The notes beneath the pieces were generated by a model. It saw nothing but the letters and a program-made list of their open reading frames with translations, made no database searches and was not told the origin of the DNA. Of a DNA stretch of 64,000 nucleotides, positions 35,410 to 43,093 are shown piece after piece; the first letter of the stretch is position 1, and each line of letters starts with the position of its first letter. The translations under genes and the position numbers were made by a program. The DNA comes from Chitinophagaceae bacterium (GTDB taxonomy: Bacteria > Bacteroidota > Bacteroidia > Chitinophagales > Chitinophagaceae): assembly GCA_016720775.1 (NCBI GenBank), contig JADKJX010000001.1:992001-1056000 (forward strand), given 5' to 3'.

Positions 35410-36149
35410 AAGAGACTGTTATAAAAGTTGAAAATCTGACAAAAAAATTTGGTGATTTCATTGCCACCAACCAGGTCTCTTTTGAAGTGGAGAAGGGAGA
35501 GATATTTGGTTTCCTGGGTGCCAATGGTGCCGGTAAGACCACCGCCATGCGCATGCTCTGCGGATTATCCATTCCCTCTTCGGGGTCAGCTACCGTGGCA
35601 GGTTTTGATGTGTACAGGCAGACAGAACATATTAAACAGAACATTGGTTACATGAGCCAGAAATTCTCTTTATACGAAGACCTGACCGTTAAAGAGAACA
35701 TCCGGTTTTATGCAGGTATATACGGACTGAGCAAACAGGTAATAAAAGATAAGATGACTTCGCTGCTTGAACAATTGCAGATGACGGCTGAAGAAAACAG
35801 TTTGGTAAAATCGTTGCCGCTGGGCTGGAAACAAAAGCTGGCATTTTCGGTGGCCATTCTGCATGAACCTAAAATTGTTTTTTTAGATGAACCAACAGGA
35901 GGCGTTGACCCGGTAACCCGGCGTGAATTCTGGAATTTAATTTACGAGGCAGCCGAAAAAGGCATCACCGTTTTTGTCACTACGCATTATATGGATGAAG
36001 CGGAGTATTGCAACCGGGTCTCCATCATGGTGGATGGAAAGATCGAAGCGCTGGATACGCCACGTAACTTAAAAACGACTTTTAATGCCGGATCTATGGA
36101 TGAGGTATTCCTGCAATTAGCAAGGGGAGCAAAACGAACAGCAGATTAG
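35406..36149 (+). CDS. ABC transporter ATP-binding protein (second ATPase of the pump)
   Basis: 247 residues. Walker A GANGAGKTTAMRML near 38, Q-loop IGYMSQKFSLYEDLTVKENI near 80, Walker B KIVFLDEPTGGVDP near 156 and switch His in VFVTTHYMDEAEYCN near 190. The signature is degenerate: LPLGWKQKLAFS instead of LSGGxxQ. The first ATPase has a good signature but lacks the switch His, so a heterodimer with one competent composite site is likely. In E. coli YbhF and RbbA the two ATPases are fused; here they are separate genes with a 4-bp overlap. Confidence 0.93.
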   Translation: MKETVIKVENLTKKFGDFIATNQVSFEVEKGEIFGFLGANGAGKTTAMRMLCGLSIPSSGSATVAGFDVYRQTEHIKQNIGYMSQKFSLYEDLTVKENIRFYAGIYGLSKQVIKDKMTSLLEQLQMTAEENSLVKSLPLGWKQKLAFSVAILHEPKIVFLDEPTGGVDPVTRREFWNLIYEAAEKGITVFVTTHYMDEAEYCNRVSIMVDGKIEALDTPRNLKTTFNAGSMDEVFLQLARGAKRTAD

Positions 36150-36152
36150 AAT

Positions 36153-37259
36153 ATGAAACAATTCTTCATTTTTGTCAAGAAAGAATTCCGTCACATTTTC
36201 CGTGACCGGAAATCACTGCTCATCATCATCCTGATGCCCATTGTGCAGATCATCCTCTTTGGCTTTGCACTTACCAATGAGATCAAGAACAGTAATATCG
36301 CCGTGCTGGATAATGCAAAGGATGGATCAAGCCGGGCTATCATCCAGCGGTTGGATGCAAGCCGTTATTTTAATGTATCACAGATACTGAATACACAGGC
36401 TGATATTGAAACCGCTTTTAAAAGCGGCAAAATAAGACTGGCAGTTGTTTTTCAGCCGGGATTCAGGGAATCATTACTTCATACGAATCATGCACAGGTA
36501 CAATTGATTGCCGATGCATCAGACCCCAACACTGCTACCACGGTAACAAACTATGCAGCAAATATCATCAGCGATTATCAGAAAGAGTTGAATGGGCAGG
36601 TGCAGGTTCCTTATGCGATCAAACCAGAGATAAGAATGTTATATAACCCGCAGTTGAAAGGCGCTTATAATTTTGTGCCGGGTGTGATGGCGATGATACT
36701 GATACTGATCGCTGCGATGATGACCTCGGTTGCCATTGTTCGGGAAAAGGAAATTAATACCATGGAAGTATTGCTGGTGTCACCGTTAAAGCCGTTGTTG
36801 TTCATTTTAAGTAAGGCCATTCCTTATATCTTTCTTTCGCTGGTTAACGTGGTCACTATTTTACTGGTAAGTGTAACGCTGCTTGAAGTACCCATCAACG
36901 GCAGCCTGCTTTTATTAATGGGGGAATCGCTCTTGTTTATCATAACGGCTGTTTCGCTGGGATTGATGATCTCTACCCTTACAAAAACACAGCAGGAGGC
37001 ACAGATGTTCTCCCTTATGGCATTATTGTTACCGACATTATTGCTGGGCGGCTTTATGTTTCCGATTGAAAGTATGCCATTGCCCTTGCGGATCATTTCC
37101 AATGTCGTTCCGTCAAAATGGTTCTTTCTTATTGTGAAAGATGTGATGATAAAAGGCCTGGGCTTTTCAGCCGTTTGGAAAGAATCATTGATCCTTGCAG
37201 GCATGTCTTTATTCCTGCTCGCCATCAGTTTCAAAAAGTTTAAAACACGCCTGGCATGA
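36153..37259 (+). CDS. ABC-2 type permease (first)
   Basis: 368 residues. An N-terminal span (FRDRKSLLIIILMPIVQIILFGFALTNEI, about 14-45), then a large periplasmic domain (about 46-170) and five C-terminal spans (MAMILILIAAMMTSVAIVREKEINTMEVLLVSPLKP onward). The EKExxTMExLLVSPL motif is the ABC-2 coupling helix. It starts 3 bp after the second ATPase gene and overlaps the next permease by 4 bp (ATGA). It is YbhS/YbhR-like and forms the membrane heterodimer with the next gene product. Confidence 0.93.
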   Translation: MKQFFIFVKKEFRHIFRDRKSLLIIILMPIVQIILFGFALTNEIKNSNIAVLDNAKDGSSRAIIQRLDASRYFNVSQILNTQADIETAFKSGKIRLAVVFQPGFRESLLHTNHAQVQLIADASDPNTATTVTNYAANIISDYQKELNGQVQVPYAIKPEIRMLYNPQLKGAYNFVPGVMAMILILIAAMMTSVAIVREKEINTMEVLLVSPLKPLLFILSKAIPYIFLSLVNVVTILLVSVTLLEVPINGSLLLLMGESLLFIITAVSLGLMISTLTKTQQEAQMFSLMALLLPTLLLGGFMFPIESMPLPLRIISNVVPSKWFFLIVKDVMIKGLGFSAVWKESLILAGMSLFLLAISFKKFKTRLA

Positions 37260-38374
37260 AACGACTGTTAGTCATACTGGAAAAAGAATTCCGCCAGGTG
37301 TTCCGCAACCCGGCCATCCTGCGCATGGTGCTGGTGATGCCGGTGGTGCAGTTGCTGGTTTTTCCTTTTGCGGCCAATTACGAAGTGAAGAATGTATTGC
37401 TGTCGGTGGTGGATCATGACCATTCGTCGTACTCCCAAAAATTCATCAGCAAGATAACCGGCTCGGGGTACTTTAAACTTACCGATTTTTCTCCTTCATA
37501 CAACAAAGCCATGGAAGCGGTGGAATCGGATAAGGCGGATCTCATCATTGAAATTCCTGCCGGTTTTGAAAAAGACCTGGTTAAGGAAAATAAAGGGGCA
37601 ATGCTTATTGCGGTAAATGCGGTGAATGGTACGAAGGCGAATTTGGGCGGAGCCTATGCGGCCAATATCATCCGGGATTTTAATTCGGAGATACAGATGC
37701 AATGGATACGCTTTCCAAAATTCAATGCACAGCCAACCATTGAGGTCACGTCATCCAACTGGTATAACCCTACCATGAACTATAAATTCTTCATGGTGCC
37801 GGGTATCTTGGTTACGTTGCTCACCATGATCGGAAGTTTTATGGCGGCATTGAATATTGTGCATGAAAAAGAAGTGGGAACCATTGAACAGATCAATGTT
37901 TCTCCCATTACCAAAGTGCAGTTCATCCTTGGTAAACTGATCCCATTCTGGATCATGGGCCTGGTTACACTCACACTTGGCTTGCTGGTATCGTGGCTGT
38001 TTTATAATATCATTCCTGTTGGCAGCATTGCCCTGATCTATGTTTTTGGGATGGTGTTTCTCTTTACGTTGCTGGGAGTTGGTTTGCTGGTATCTACCTA
38101 TGCCGAAACACAAACGCAGGCAACTTTTGTAAGTTTTTTTGTGATGATGCTCTTCATGCTGCTGGGGGGATTATACACCCCGATCGAAAGCATGCCGGAG
38201 TGGGCAAAGTGGATCACCAAAATAAATCCCGTTGCTTATTTTATAGAAGTGATGCGGATGGTGGTTTTAAAAGGAAGCGGTTTTGCAGATGTAAAGGTCC
38301 AGTTCTTCTCGGTGCTGGGCTTAGGTATATTCTTTAATACATGGGCGGTTATCAATTACAGGAAGCGGTCTTAA
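37256..38374 (+). CDS. ABC-2 type permease (second)
   Basis: 372 residues with the same architecture as its neighbour: first span FRNPAILRMVLVMPVVQLLVFPFAANYEV, periplasmic domain about 45-175, then MVPGILVTLLTMIGSFMAALNIVHEKEVGTIEQINVSPITK with the coupling motif, and four further spans. It is the last gene of the operon; the convergent VF530 gene ends 3 bp beyond its stop, leaving no room for a conventional terminator hairpin. Confidence 0.93.
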   Translation: MKRLLVILEKEFRQVFRNPAILRMVLVMPVVQLLVFPFAANYEVKNVLLSVVDHDHSSYSQKFISKITGSGYFKLTDFSPSYNKAMEAVESDKADLIIEIPAGFEKDLVKENKGAMLIAVNAVNGTKANLGGAYAANIIRDFNSEIQMQWIRFPKFNAQPTIEVTSSNWYNPTMNYKFFMVPGILVTLLTMIGSFMAALNIVHEKEVGTIEQINVSPITKVQFILGKLIPFWIMGLVTLTLGLLVSWLFYNIIPVGSIALIYVFGMVFLFTLLGVGLLVSTYAETQTQATFVSFFVMMLFMLLGGLYTPIESMPEWAKWITKINPVAYFIEVMRMVVLKGSGFADVKVQFFSVLGLGIFFNTWAVINYRKRS

Positions 38375-38377
38375 TAT

Positions 38378-38590
38378 CTAACCATTGATATAAAGCTCCT
38401 CCACTTTTTTTCGTGCCCAGGGAGTTTTACGTAAAAATTTTAAACTTGATTTTATACTGGGATTGCTTTTGAAACAATTAACAGGAATGATCTTGCTCAA
38501 TTCTTCCCAGCCATACATTTCCACTAAATGAGTTACGATCATTTCAAGTGTTTTGCCGTGCAAAGGATCGTTAGATATTGCCTGTTTCAT
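38378..38590 (-). CDS. VF530-family (DUF2132) small protein
   Basis: 70 residues, the normal family size. The family start DPLHGKTLEMIVTHLVEMYGWEELSKIIPVNCF and the ending SIKSSLKFLRKTPWARKKVEELY are both present. The fold is helical and often annotated as DNA-binding, but the biological role is not established. Its ATG lies 20 bp inside the end of the antiporter gene, so it is translationally linked to that gene. Confidence 0.93.
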   Translation of the reverse strand: MKQAISNDPLHGKTLEMIVTHLVEMYGWEELSKIIPVNCFKSNPSIKSSLKFLRKTPWARKKVEELYING

Positions 38591-39773
38591 CAGTCTTAAT
38601 TATTTCTTCTTTTTTACCTGTTGTTATTAACCCGATCATCATAACAACAGCAGAGATTAATATGACCTGAAGAATAAGGGGTTTGTTTACCAGCGGGATG
38701 TTCTGCGCCGGAACGATAGATAAAAAAAGCAGAATGGTGATCAACCCACGGGGAGCAATAAACAGCATCGGGAACATGGGAATCCTGGTTATCCGGAGTA
38801 GCAGTGCACGTATGATTAACATGACAGTCACAATTCCAATGGCCCAGATGAAGGTATTTGTATTTAATACTTCCGTGGTTTCTATCAGGTAACCAAACAA
38901 TAAAAAAAACACCGTACGGACCAGGAAAGTGGCTTCGACTATCAGTTCCTTGAACTTTTGTACTTCAAGGTTCAACTCGTCTGGTTTTAGTTTGTTTATC
39001 CATTTAAATCTTTTTAGCTCATCCAGGTTGCCGAGGAACAAGCCAAATATAAGGATGAAAATAAGCGAAGGTAAATGGTAAAGTTTTGCAATGGCATATA
39101 TTAGCAGAACCAGCAGGATGATGGGTACATATTTTATGTGATGCTCTATCCTCCCGAGTAAAAAGGCCAATACAATGGCAGCAATGAATGAAACAATGAT
39201 CATTATCAGCAACTGCAAACCAGATTCACCAATGGTATGTGCCTGGTTGAGTTCATTCAATGCAACAAAATTAAAGAAAATGATACCGAAGATATCGGAG
39301 AGGCTGCTTTCATATGTGATGAATTCCCGGTTGGCGGCGCTTAAGTATTTTACACTGGGTATGGCAATAGCGCTGCTGATGACACAAAGCGGAACTGCAT
39401 TGGTCATGGCATCCCTGAAAGAAATGCCCGGTTGAAAATATTGAAAAGCATAAGTGAGTAAGACAGCGAGGGCAATCATCGGTAAAAGTGCAACGAGGGT
39501 TGACCTCAGTATGACAGGCCCTTTAGACCTGTTCAATTCCAGTTCCAGTGACCCTTCCAGTACAATAAGTATCAAGCCGACTGTTCCAAATACGGGTAAC
39601 AAAGAAGAGAGGTCGGGAATGTAAATCTTCAATACTTCTGATAACTGACGCACTCCCCATCCTAATAACAAAAGGAGTATTACAGAAGGGATCTTTGTTT
39701 TTGAGGAAGTAAGGTCAAAGACGTAGGCAATCAGCAATAAAACGCAAAGTGTAATGATTATGGCTGTTGTCAT
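38571..39773 (-). CDS. Cation:proton antiporter (CPA family)
   Basis: 400 residues from ATG 39773 (an upstream in-frame extension MLLQQGVFSYLYC overlaps the icd terminator and is rejected). About 12 membrane spans, with LLLLLGWGVRQLSEVL near 35 and GLILIVLEGSLELE near 65. The core CVISSAIAIPSVKYL ... YESSLSDIFGIIFFNFVAL (about 130-170) contains the acidic ion-binding residues, and a second half ends APRGLITILLFLSIVP. It exchanges Na+ or K+ for H+; the ion cannot be told from sequence. The C-terminus is short, with no RCK/TrkA-N domain. Confidence 0.9.
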   Translation of the reverse strand: MTTAIIITLCVLLLIAYVFDLTSSKTKIPSVILLLLLGWGVRQLSEVLKIYIPDLSSLLPVFGTVGLILIVLEGSLELELNRSKGPVILRSTLVALLPMIALAVLLTYAFQYFQPGISFRDAMTNAVPLCVISSAIAIPSVKYLSAANREFITYESSLSDIFGIIFFNFVALNELNQAHTIGESGLQLLIMIIVSFIAAIVLAFLLGRIEHHIKYVPIILLVLLIYAIAKLYHLPSLIFILIFGLFLGNLDELKRFKWINKLKPDELNLEVQKFKELIVEATFLVRTVFFLLFGYLIETTEVLNTNTFIWAIGIVTVMLIIRALLLRITRIPMFPMLFIAPRGLITILLFLSIVPAQNIPLVNKPLILQVILISAVVMMIGLITTGKKEEIIKTDETGNI

Positions 39774-39788
39774 GCAATAAAGATAACT

Positions 39789-39820
39789 AAAAACGCCCTG
39801 CTGTAAAAGCAAGGCGTTTC
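39789..39820 (-). terminator. Rho-independent terminator of the type II isocitrate dehydrogenase gene
   Basis: AAACGCC/GGCGTTT plus TGCT/AGCA with one mismatch, and a T5 tail on the minus strand, 23 bp beyond the icd stop. Confidence 0.85.
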
Positions 39821-39842
39821 AATATGAATAAACTTAATGAAA

Positions 39843-41075
39843 TTATAATCCCATCTTCTTCTTCAGGTTCTCATCAATGGCATCAAGGAATTCTTCGGTA
39901 TATAAATAATGTTCACCATGATTTACCTTATTGCCATGGATACAAACAGCAAGGTCCTTGGTCATCTTGCCGCTTTCAACGGTTTCAATACAAACCGCTT
40001 CCAGGGCATTGCAGAAATCGATCAGCGGCTGGTTGTTGTCTAGTTTACCACGGAAGGCAAGTCCTCTTGTCCATGCAAAGATGGATGCAATCGGGTTGGT
40101 AGATGTTGGTTTGCCTGCCTGGTGATCACGGTAGTGGCGGGTTACGGTACCATGTGCAGCTTCTGCTTCCATGGTCTTTCCATCGGGTGTTATCAATACA
40201 GAGGTCATTAAACCCAATGAGCCAAATCCCTGTGCAACCGTATCACTTTGCACATCGCCATCATAATTCTTACAGGCCCAAACAAAATTGCCATGCCATT
40301 TCAAAGCACTGGCAACCAAGTCATCAATTAAGCGGTGTTCGTATGTAATACCTGCAGCTGTATACGCCGCTTTAAACTCATTCTGGTATACTTCTTCAAA
40401 AATATCTTTAAAACGTCCGTCGTATTTTTTAAGAATGGTATTTTTTGTAGAAAGATAAAGCGGCCATTTTTTGCTCAGCGCCATATTGAAACAGCTTCTT
40501 GCAAAACCATAGATGCTTTCATCGGTATTGTACATACACAAGGCAACGCCATCGCCTTTATAGTTATACACTTCAAATGTCTGTGCTTCGCCGCCGCCTT
40601 CGGGGGTAAAGGTCATGGTTAATTTTCCTTTTCCTTTTATCACCGTATCGGTAGCCCGGTACTGATCGCCAAAAGCATGACGGCCAACAATGATGGGTGC
40701 GGTCCAGTTGGTAACTAACCTGGGTACATTCTGCATAACGATGGGCTCACGAAAAACGGTGCCGTCTAGAATATTCCGGATGGTTCCGTTCGGGCTCTTC
40801 CACATTTGTTTCAGGTTGAATTCTTTTACTCTCGCTTCATCCGGTGTGATGGTGGCGCATTTGATACCCACGCCGCAGGCCTTGATGGCATTGGCTGCAT
40901 CAATGGTTACCTGGTCATCGGTCTGGTCACGGTATTCCATTCCCAGGTCATAATATTGAATGGGTACATCCAGGTAAGGAAGAATGAGTTTGTCTTTGAT
41001 GAATTTCCAGATGATACGGGTCATCTCGTCGCCGTCGAGTTCAACAACGGGGTTTACTACTTTTATTTTTGCCAT
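39843..41075 (-). CDS. icd: NADP-dependent isocitrate dehydrogenase, type II (eukaryotic-like)
   Basis: 410 residues. It oxidatively decarboxylates isocitrate to 2-oxoglutarate. The start KVVNPVVELDGDEMTRIIWKFIKDKLILPYLDV, the loop KCATITPDEARVKEFNLKQMWKSPNGTIRNILDGTVFREPI (substrate Ser/Asn/Arg) and SDTVAQGFGSLGLMTS are typical of the dimeric mitochondrial/cytosolic NADP enzyme. TAHGTVTRHYRDHQ carries the NADP-binding His-Arg pair. TACATTTG 26 bp upstream serves as promoter. A second, unrelated-subfamily isocitrate dehydrogenase lies 588 bp upstream on the same strand. Confidence 0.95.
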   Translation of the reverse strand: MAKIKVVNPVVELDGDEMTRIIWKFIKDKLILPYLDVPIQYYDLGMEYRDQTDDQVTIDAANAIKACGVGIKCATITPDEARVKEFNLKQMWKSPNGTIRNILDGTVFREPIVMQNVPRLVTNWTAPIIVGRHAFGDQYRATDTVIKGKGKLTMTFTPEGGGEAQTFEVYNYKGDGVALCMYNTDESIYGFARSCFNMALSKKWPLYLSTKNTILKKYDGRFKDIFEEVYQNEFKAAYTAAGITYEHRLIDDLVASALKWHGNFVWACKNYDGDVQSDTVAQGFGSLGLMTSVLITPDGKTMEAEAAHGTVTRHYRDHQAGKPTSTNPIASIFAWTRGLAFRGKLDNNQPLIDFCNALEAVCIETVESGKMTKDLAVCIHGNKVNHGEHYLYTEEFLDAIDENLKKKMGL

Positions 41076-41100
41076 GATTCAAGATTAATTTATAGTTGTG

Positions 41101-41108
41101 CAAATGTA
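41101..41108 (-). promoter_or_regulatory. Promoter -7 element of the type II icd
   Basis: Minus-strand TACATTTG, perfect TAnnTTTG, 25 bp before the ATG; the -33 region runs into a heptamer array. Confidence 0.5.
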
Positions 41109-41123
41109 CATTATGGAACGGAA

Positions 41124-41154
41124 ACTGGATACTGGATTCTTGATACTGGATAGG
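41124..41154. repeat. Heptamer array, left flank of the S23 gene
   Basis: ACTGGAT x2, TCTTGAT, ACTGGAT, AGG. The right flank at 41624-41655 carries the complementary unit. Confidence 0.85.
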
Positions 41155-41161
41155 GACCCTG

Positions 41162-41539
41162 CTAAGACTGAAATTCATTATGACTCCGTTCGACTGCCTG
41201 TATAAAATTATTTAGTTTTTTACCTAACTCTTCCAGTTTGTTATGGATGGCGTTATACAGCGATTCATCTTTAAAGGATGCTGTTTCAAATAGTGTTTCA
41301 AGGTGGTCTATGGTTTCATCATTTGAGGAAAGAGCGTAGATGAGGAACTTGATATAATCAGCTTTGTATCTTCTTCTGCCATATCCTTCTACAATACAAC
41401 TTCTTACAGTTTTACTTGACCTTCTGATCTGCTGCGCTTCTTCAAACTGTTCAAATTTTGGCAGTGTCAGGGACATTGAATGTATTTCAATCACCGCATT
41501 CCTTGCCAATTTCCAGATGTCAAGATTTTTGTAGCTCAC
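41162..41539 (-). CDS. Four-helix-bundle protein (S23 / 23S rRNA IVS-type family)
   Basis: 125 residues. The family opening YKNLDIWKLARNAVIEIHSMSLTLPKFEQFEEAQQIRRSSKTVRSCIVEGYGRR and ALSSNDETIDHLETL are textbook for TIGR02436/PF05635 proteins. Members were first found inside 23S rRNA intervening sequences and are now known scattered in intergenic sites of Bacteroidota; some resemble the Avd subunit of diversity-generating retroelements. No reverse transcriptase or rRNA is nearby. The gene sits between two metabolic genes and is bounded on both sides by complementary heptamer arrays. Confidence 0.92.
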   Translation of the reverse strand: MSYKNLDIWKLARNAVIEIHSMSLTLPKFEQFEEAQQIRRSSKTVRSCIVEGYGRRRYKADYIKFLIYALSSNDETIDHLETLFETASFKDESLYNAIHNKLEELGKKLNNFIQAVERSHNEFQS

Positions 41540-41623
41540 GGTTATTATTTCTAACCCTAAAATATTGAATTAATTAATCAGGCTTTTATGGTTTACCTCA
41601 GAAAATTCAGTACTTTTTCGAGC

Positions 41624-41655
41624 ACCTAGCATCCAGCATCGAGTATCCAGCATCG
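41624..41655. repeat. Heptamer array, right flank of the S23 gene
   Basis: ACCTAGC, ATCCAGC, ATCGAGT, ATCCAGC, ATCG; complementary to the left flank. It ends 7 bp before the stop of the type I isocitrate dehydrogenase gene. Confidence 0.85.
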
Positions 41656-41662
41656 GCTTTCA

Positions 41663-42973
41663 TTACAACCCCGTTGATTTTTTCAACTGAAAATCAGCTA
41701 CCACCGCACCCATATCAGAAATGATCTCATCACCAAACTCACTTGTCTTTAAAAGCGTGGCACCGCTCATTAAGTTATAAAAATCGATGGTAACCCTTTT
41801 ACGCATGATGGCAGCCTGCAGTGCAGATGTGATCAGTTCTGCGGCTTCTTTCCAGCCCATATAATCAAGCATCATGCAGCCGCTGAGAATTACAGAAGAA
41901 GGATTCATACTGTCGGTACCTGCAAATTTTGGTGCGGTACCGTGTGTTGCTTCAAAAACCGCATACCCTGTTTTGTAATTTATGTTTGCGCCTGGTGCAA
42001 TGCCGATGCCGCCCACTTCTGCTGCCAGTGCATCTGAAATATAATCGCCGTTTAAGTTAAGTGTTGCCACCACCGAAAAATCTTTCGGGGCGATCAGTAT
42101 CTGCTGCAGAAAATTATCGGCAATCATATCTTTCACCAGCAACTTCCCGTCGTGCAAAGCTTTACGCTGTATTTCATTGGCGTGTGTTTCGCCGTGTTCT
42201 TTTTTAAGTTGATCCCATTCATCCCAGGTAAATGTTTGAGCGCCGTATTCCTGTCGGGCCACTTCGTAACCCCAGTTCTTAAAACCGCCTTCGGTAAATT
42301 TCATGATATTGCCCTTGTGCACCAATGTAACGGAAGGAAGATCATTTTCCAGTGCATAAATAATAGCCGCCCTCACCAACCGTTTGCTGCCTTCCGATGA
42401 AACAGGTTTTACTCCATAGCTGGAATCGCCGGGGAAACGGACACTTGTTACACCCATTTCTTCCAACAAAAATTTTTCAAACTTTTTTGCTTCCGGTGAA
42501 CCGGCCATCCATTCAATACCGGCATATATGTCTTCGGTGTTCTCCCGGAAGATGGTCATGTTCACCTGCTCAGGATGAACTACGGGAGAAGGAACGCCTT
42601 TGAACCATTTCACCGGGCGAACGCAGGCATACAGGTCAAGGTCCTGCCGCATGGCCACGTTCAGGGATCGGATACCACCACCAATCGGTGTAGTGAGCGG
42701 ACCTTTTATAGATACGATATAGTCTTTGGCTGTTTGCAGGGTTTCGGCAGGCAACCATTCGCCGGTTTGTTTGAATGCTTTTTCGCCGGCCAGCATTTCC
42801 TTCCATTCGATCTTTCTAGCACCAGCATAGGCTTTGGCCACGGCCGTATCAAATACTTTCTGCGCCACTTTCCATATTTCGGGGCCTATGCCATCGCCTT
42901 CAATAAAGGGGATGATGGGGTGGTTGGGTACGTTCAGTTTGCCGTTGGAGGCCATTGTGATCTTTTCCGCCAT
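41663..42973 (-). CDS. icd: Isocitrate dehydrogenase, type I (E. coli Icd-like)
   Basis: 436 residues. PFIEGDGIGPEIWKV near 22, GPLTTPIGGGIRSLNVAMRQDLDLYACVRPVKW (phosphorylatable Ser and substrate Arg residues) near 93-125, FRENTEDIYAGIEW near 142, LVHKGNIMKFTEG near 220 and FEATHGTAPKFAGTDSMNP near 345. Aligned to E. coli Icd, the NADP 2'-phosphate residues Lys344 is kept, Tyr345 is Phe, Tyr391 is Ile (RVTIDFYN) and Arg395 is Asn. Cofactor preference is therefore uncertain and could favour NAD. A perfect promoter element lies 21 bp before the ATG. Confidence 0.94.
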   Translation of the reverse strand: MAEKITMASNGKLNVPNHPIIPFIEGDGIGPEIWKVAQKVFDTAVAKAYAGARKIEWKEMLAGEKAFKQTGEWLPAETLQTAKDYIVSIKGPLTTPIGGGIRSLNVAMRQDLDLYACVRPVKWFKGVPSPVVHPEQVNMTIFRENTEDIYAGIEWMAGSPEAKKFEKFLLEEMGVTSVRFPGDSSYGVKPVSSEGSKRLVRAAIIYALENDLPSVTLVHKGNIMKFTEGGFKNWGYEVARQEYGAQTFTWDEWDQLKKEHGETHANEIQRKALHDGKLLVKDMIADNFLQQILIAPKDFSVVATLNLNGDYISDALAAEVGGIGIAPGANINYKTGYAVFEATHGTAPKFAGTDSMNPSSVILSGCMMLDYMGWKEAAELITSALQAAIMRKRVTIDFYNLMSGATLLKTSEFGDEIISDMGAVVADFQLKKSTGL

Positions 42974-42993
42974 GGATTCTTTGTTTGAGGGGG

Positions 42994-43001
42994 CAAAGGT
43001 A
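42994..43001 (-). promoter_or_regulatory. Promoter -7 element of the type I icd
   Basis: Minus-strand TACCTTTG, perfect TAnnTTTG, 20 bp before the ATG. Confidence 0.5.
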
Positions 43002-43044
43002 AGCCATAACAGGCTTTTATAAGAATGTATTGAATGGGTACAAT

Positions 43045-43078
43045 AAAAAACTCCCTGATTTTGACAGGAAGTTTTTTT
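43045..43078 (-). terminator. Terminator after the interrupted lipoprotein gene
   Basis: AAAAAACTCCCTG pairs with CAGGAAGTTTTTTT (one mismatch), 7-nt loop. It sits 16 bp beyond the distal stop at 43094, not near the internal TAA at 43376, which supports 43094 as the real gene end. Confidence 0.8.
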
Positions 43079-43093
43079 TATTCATTGTTGTCT

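Noticed and set aside
41162..41539. S23 gene considered as the Avd subunit of a diversity-generating retroelement
   Set aside because: No reverse transcriptase, template repeat or variable repeat occurs in the window.
42575..42988. Plus-strand frame of 137 codons antisense to type I icd
   Set aside because: Shadow of a well-conserved enzyme; no promoter or ribosome-binding site.
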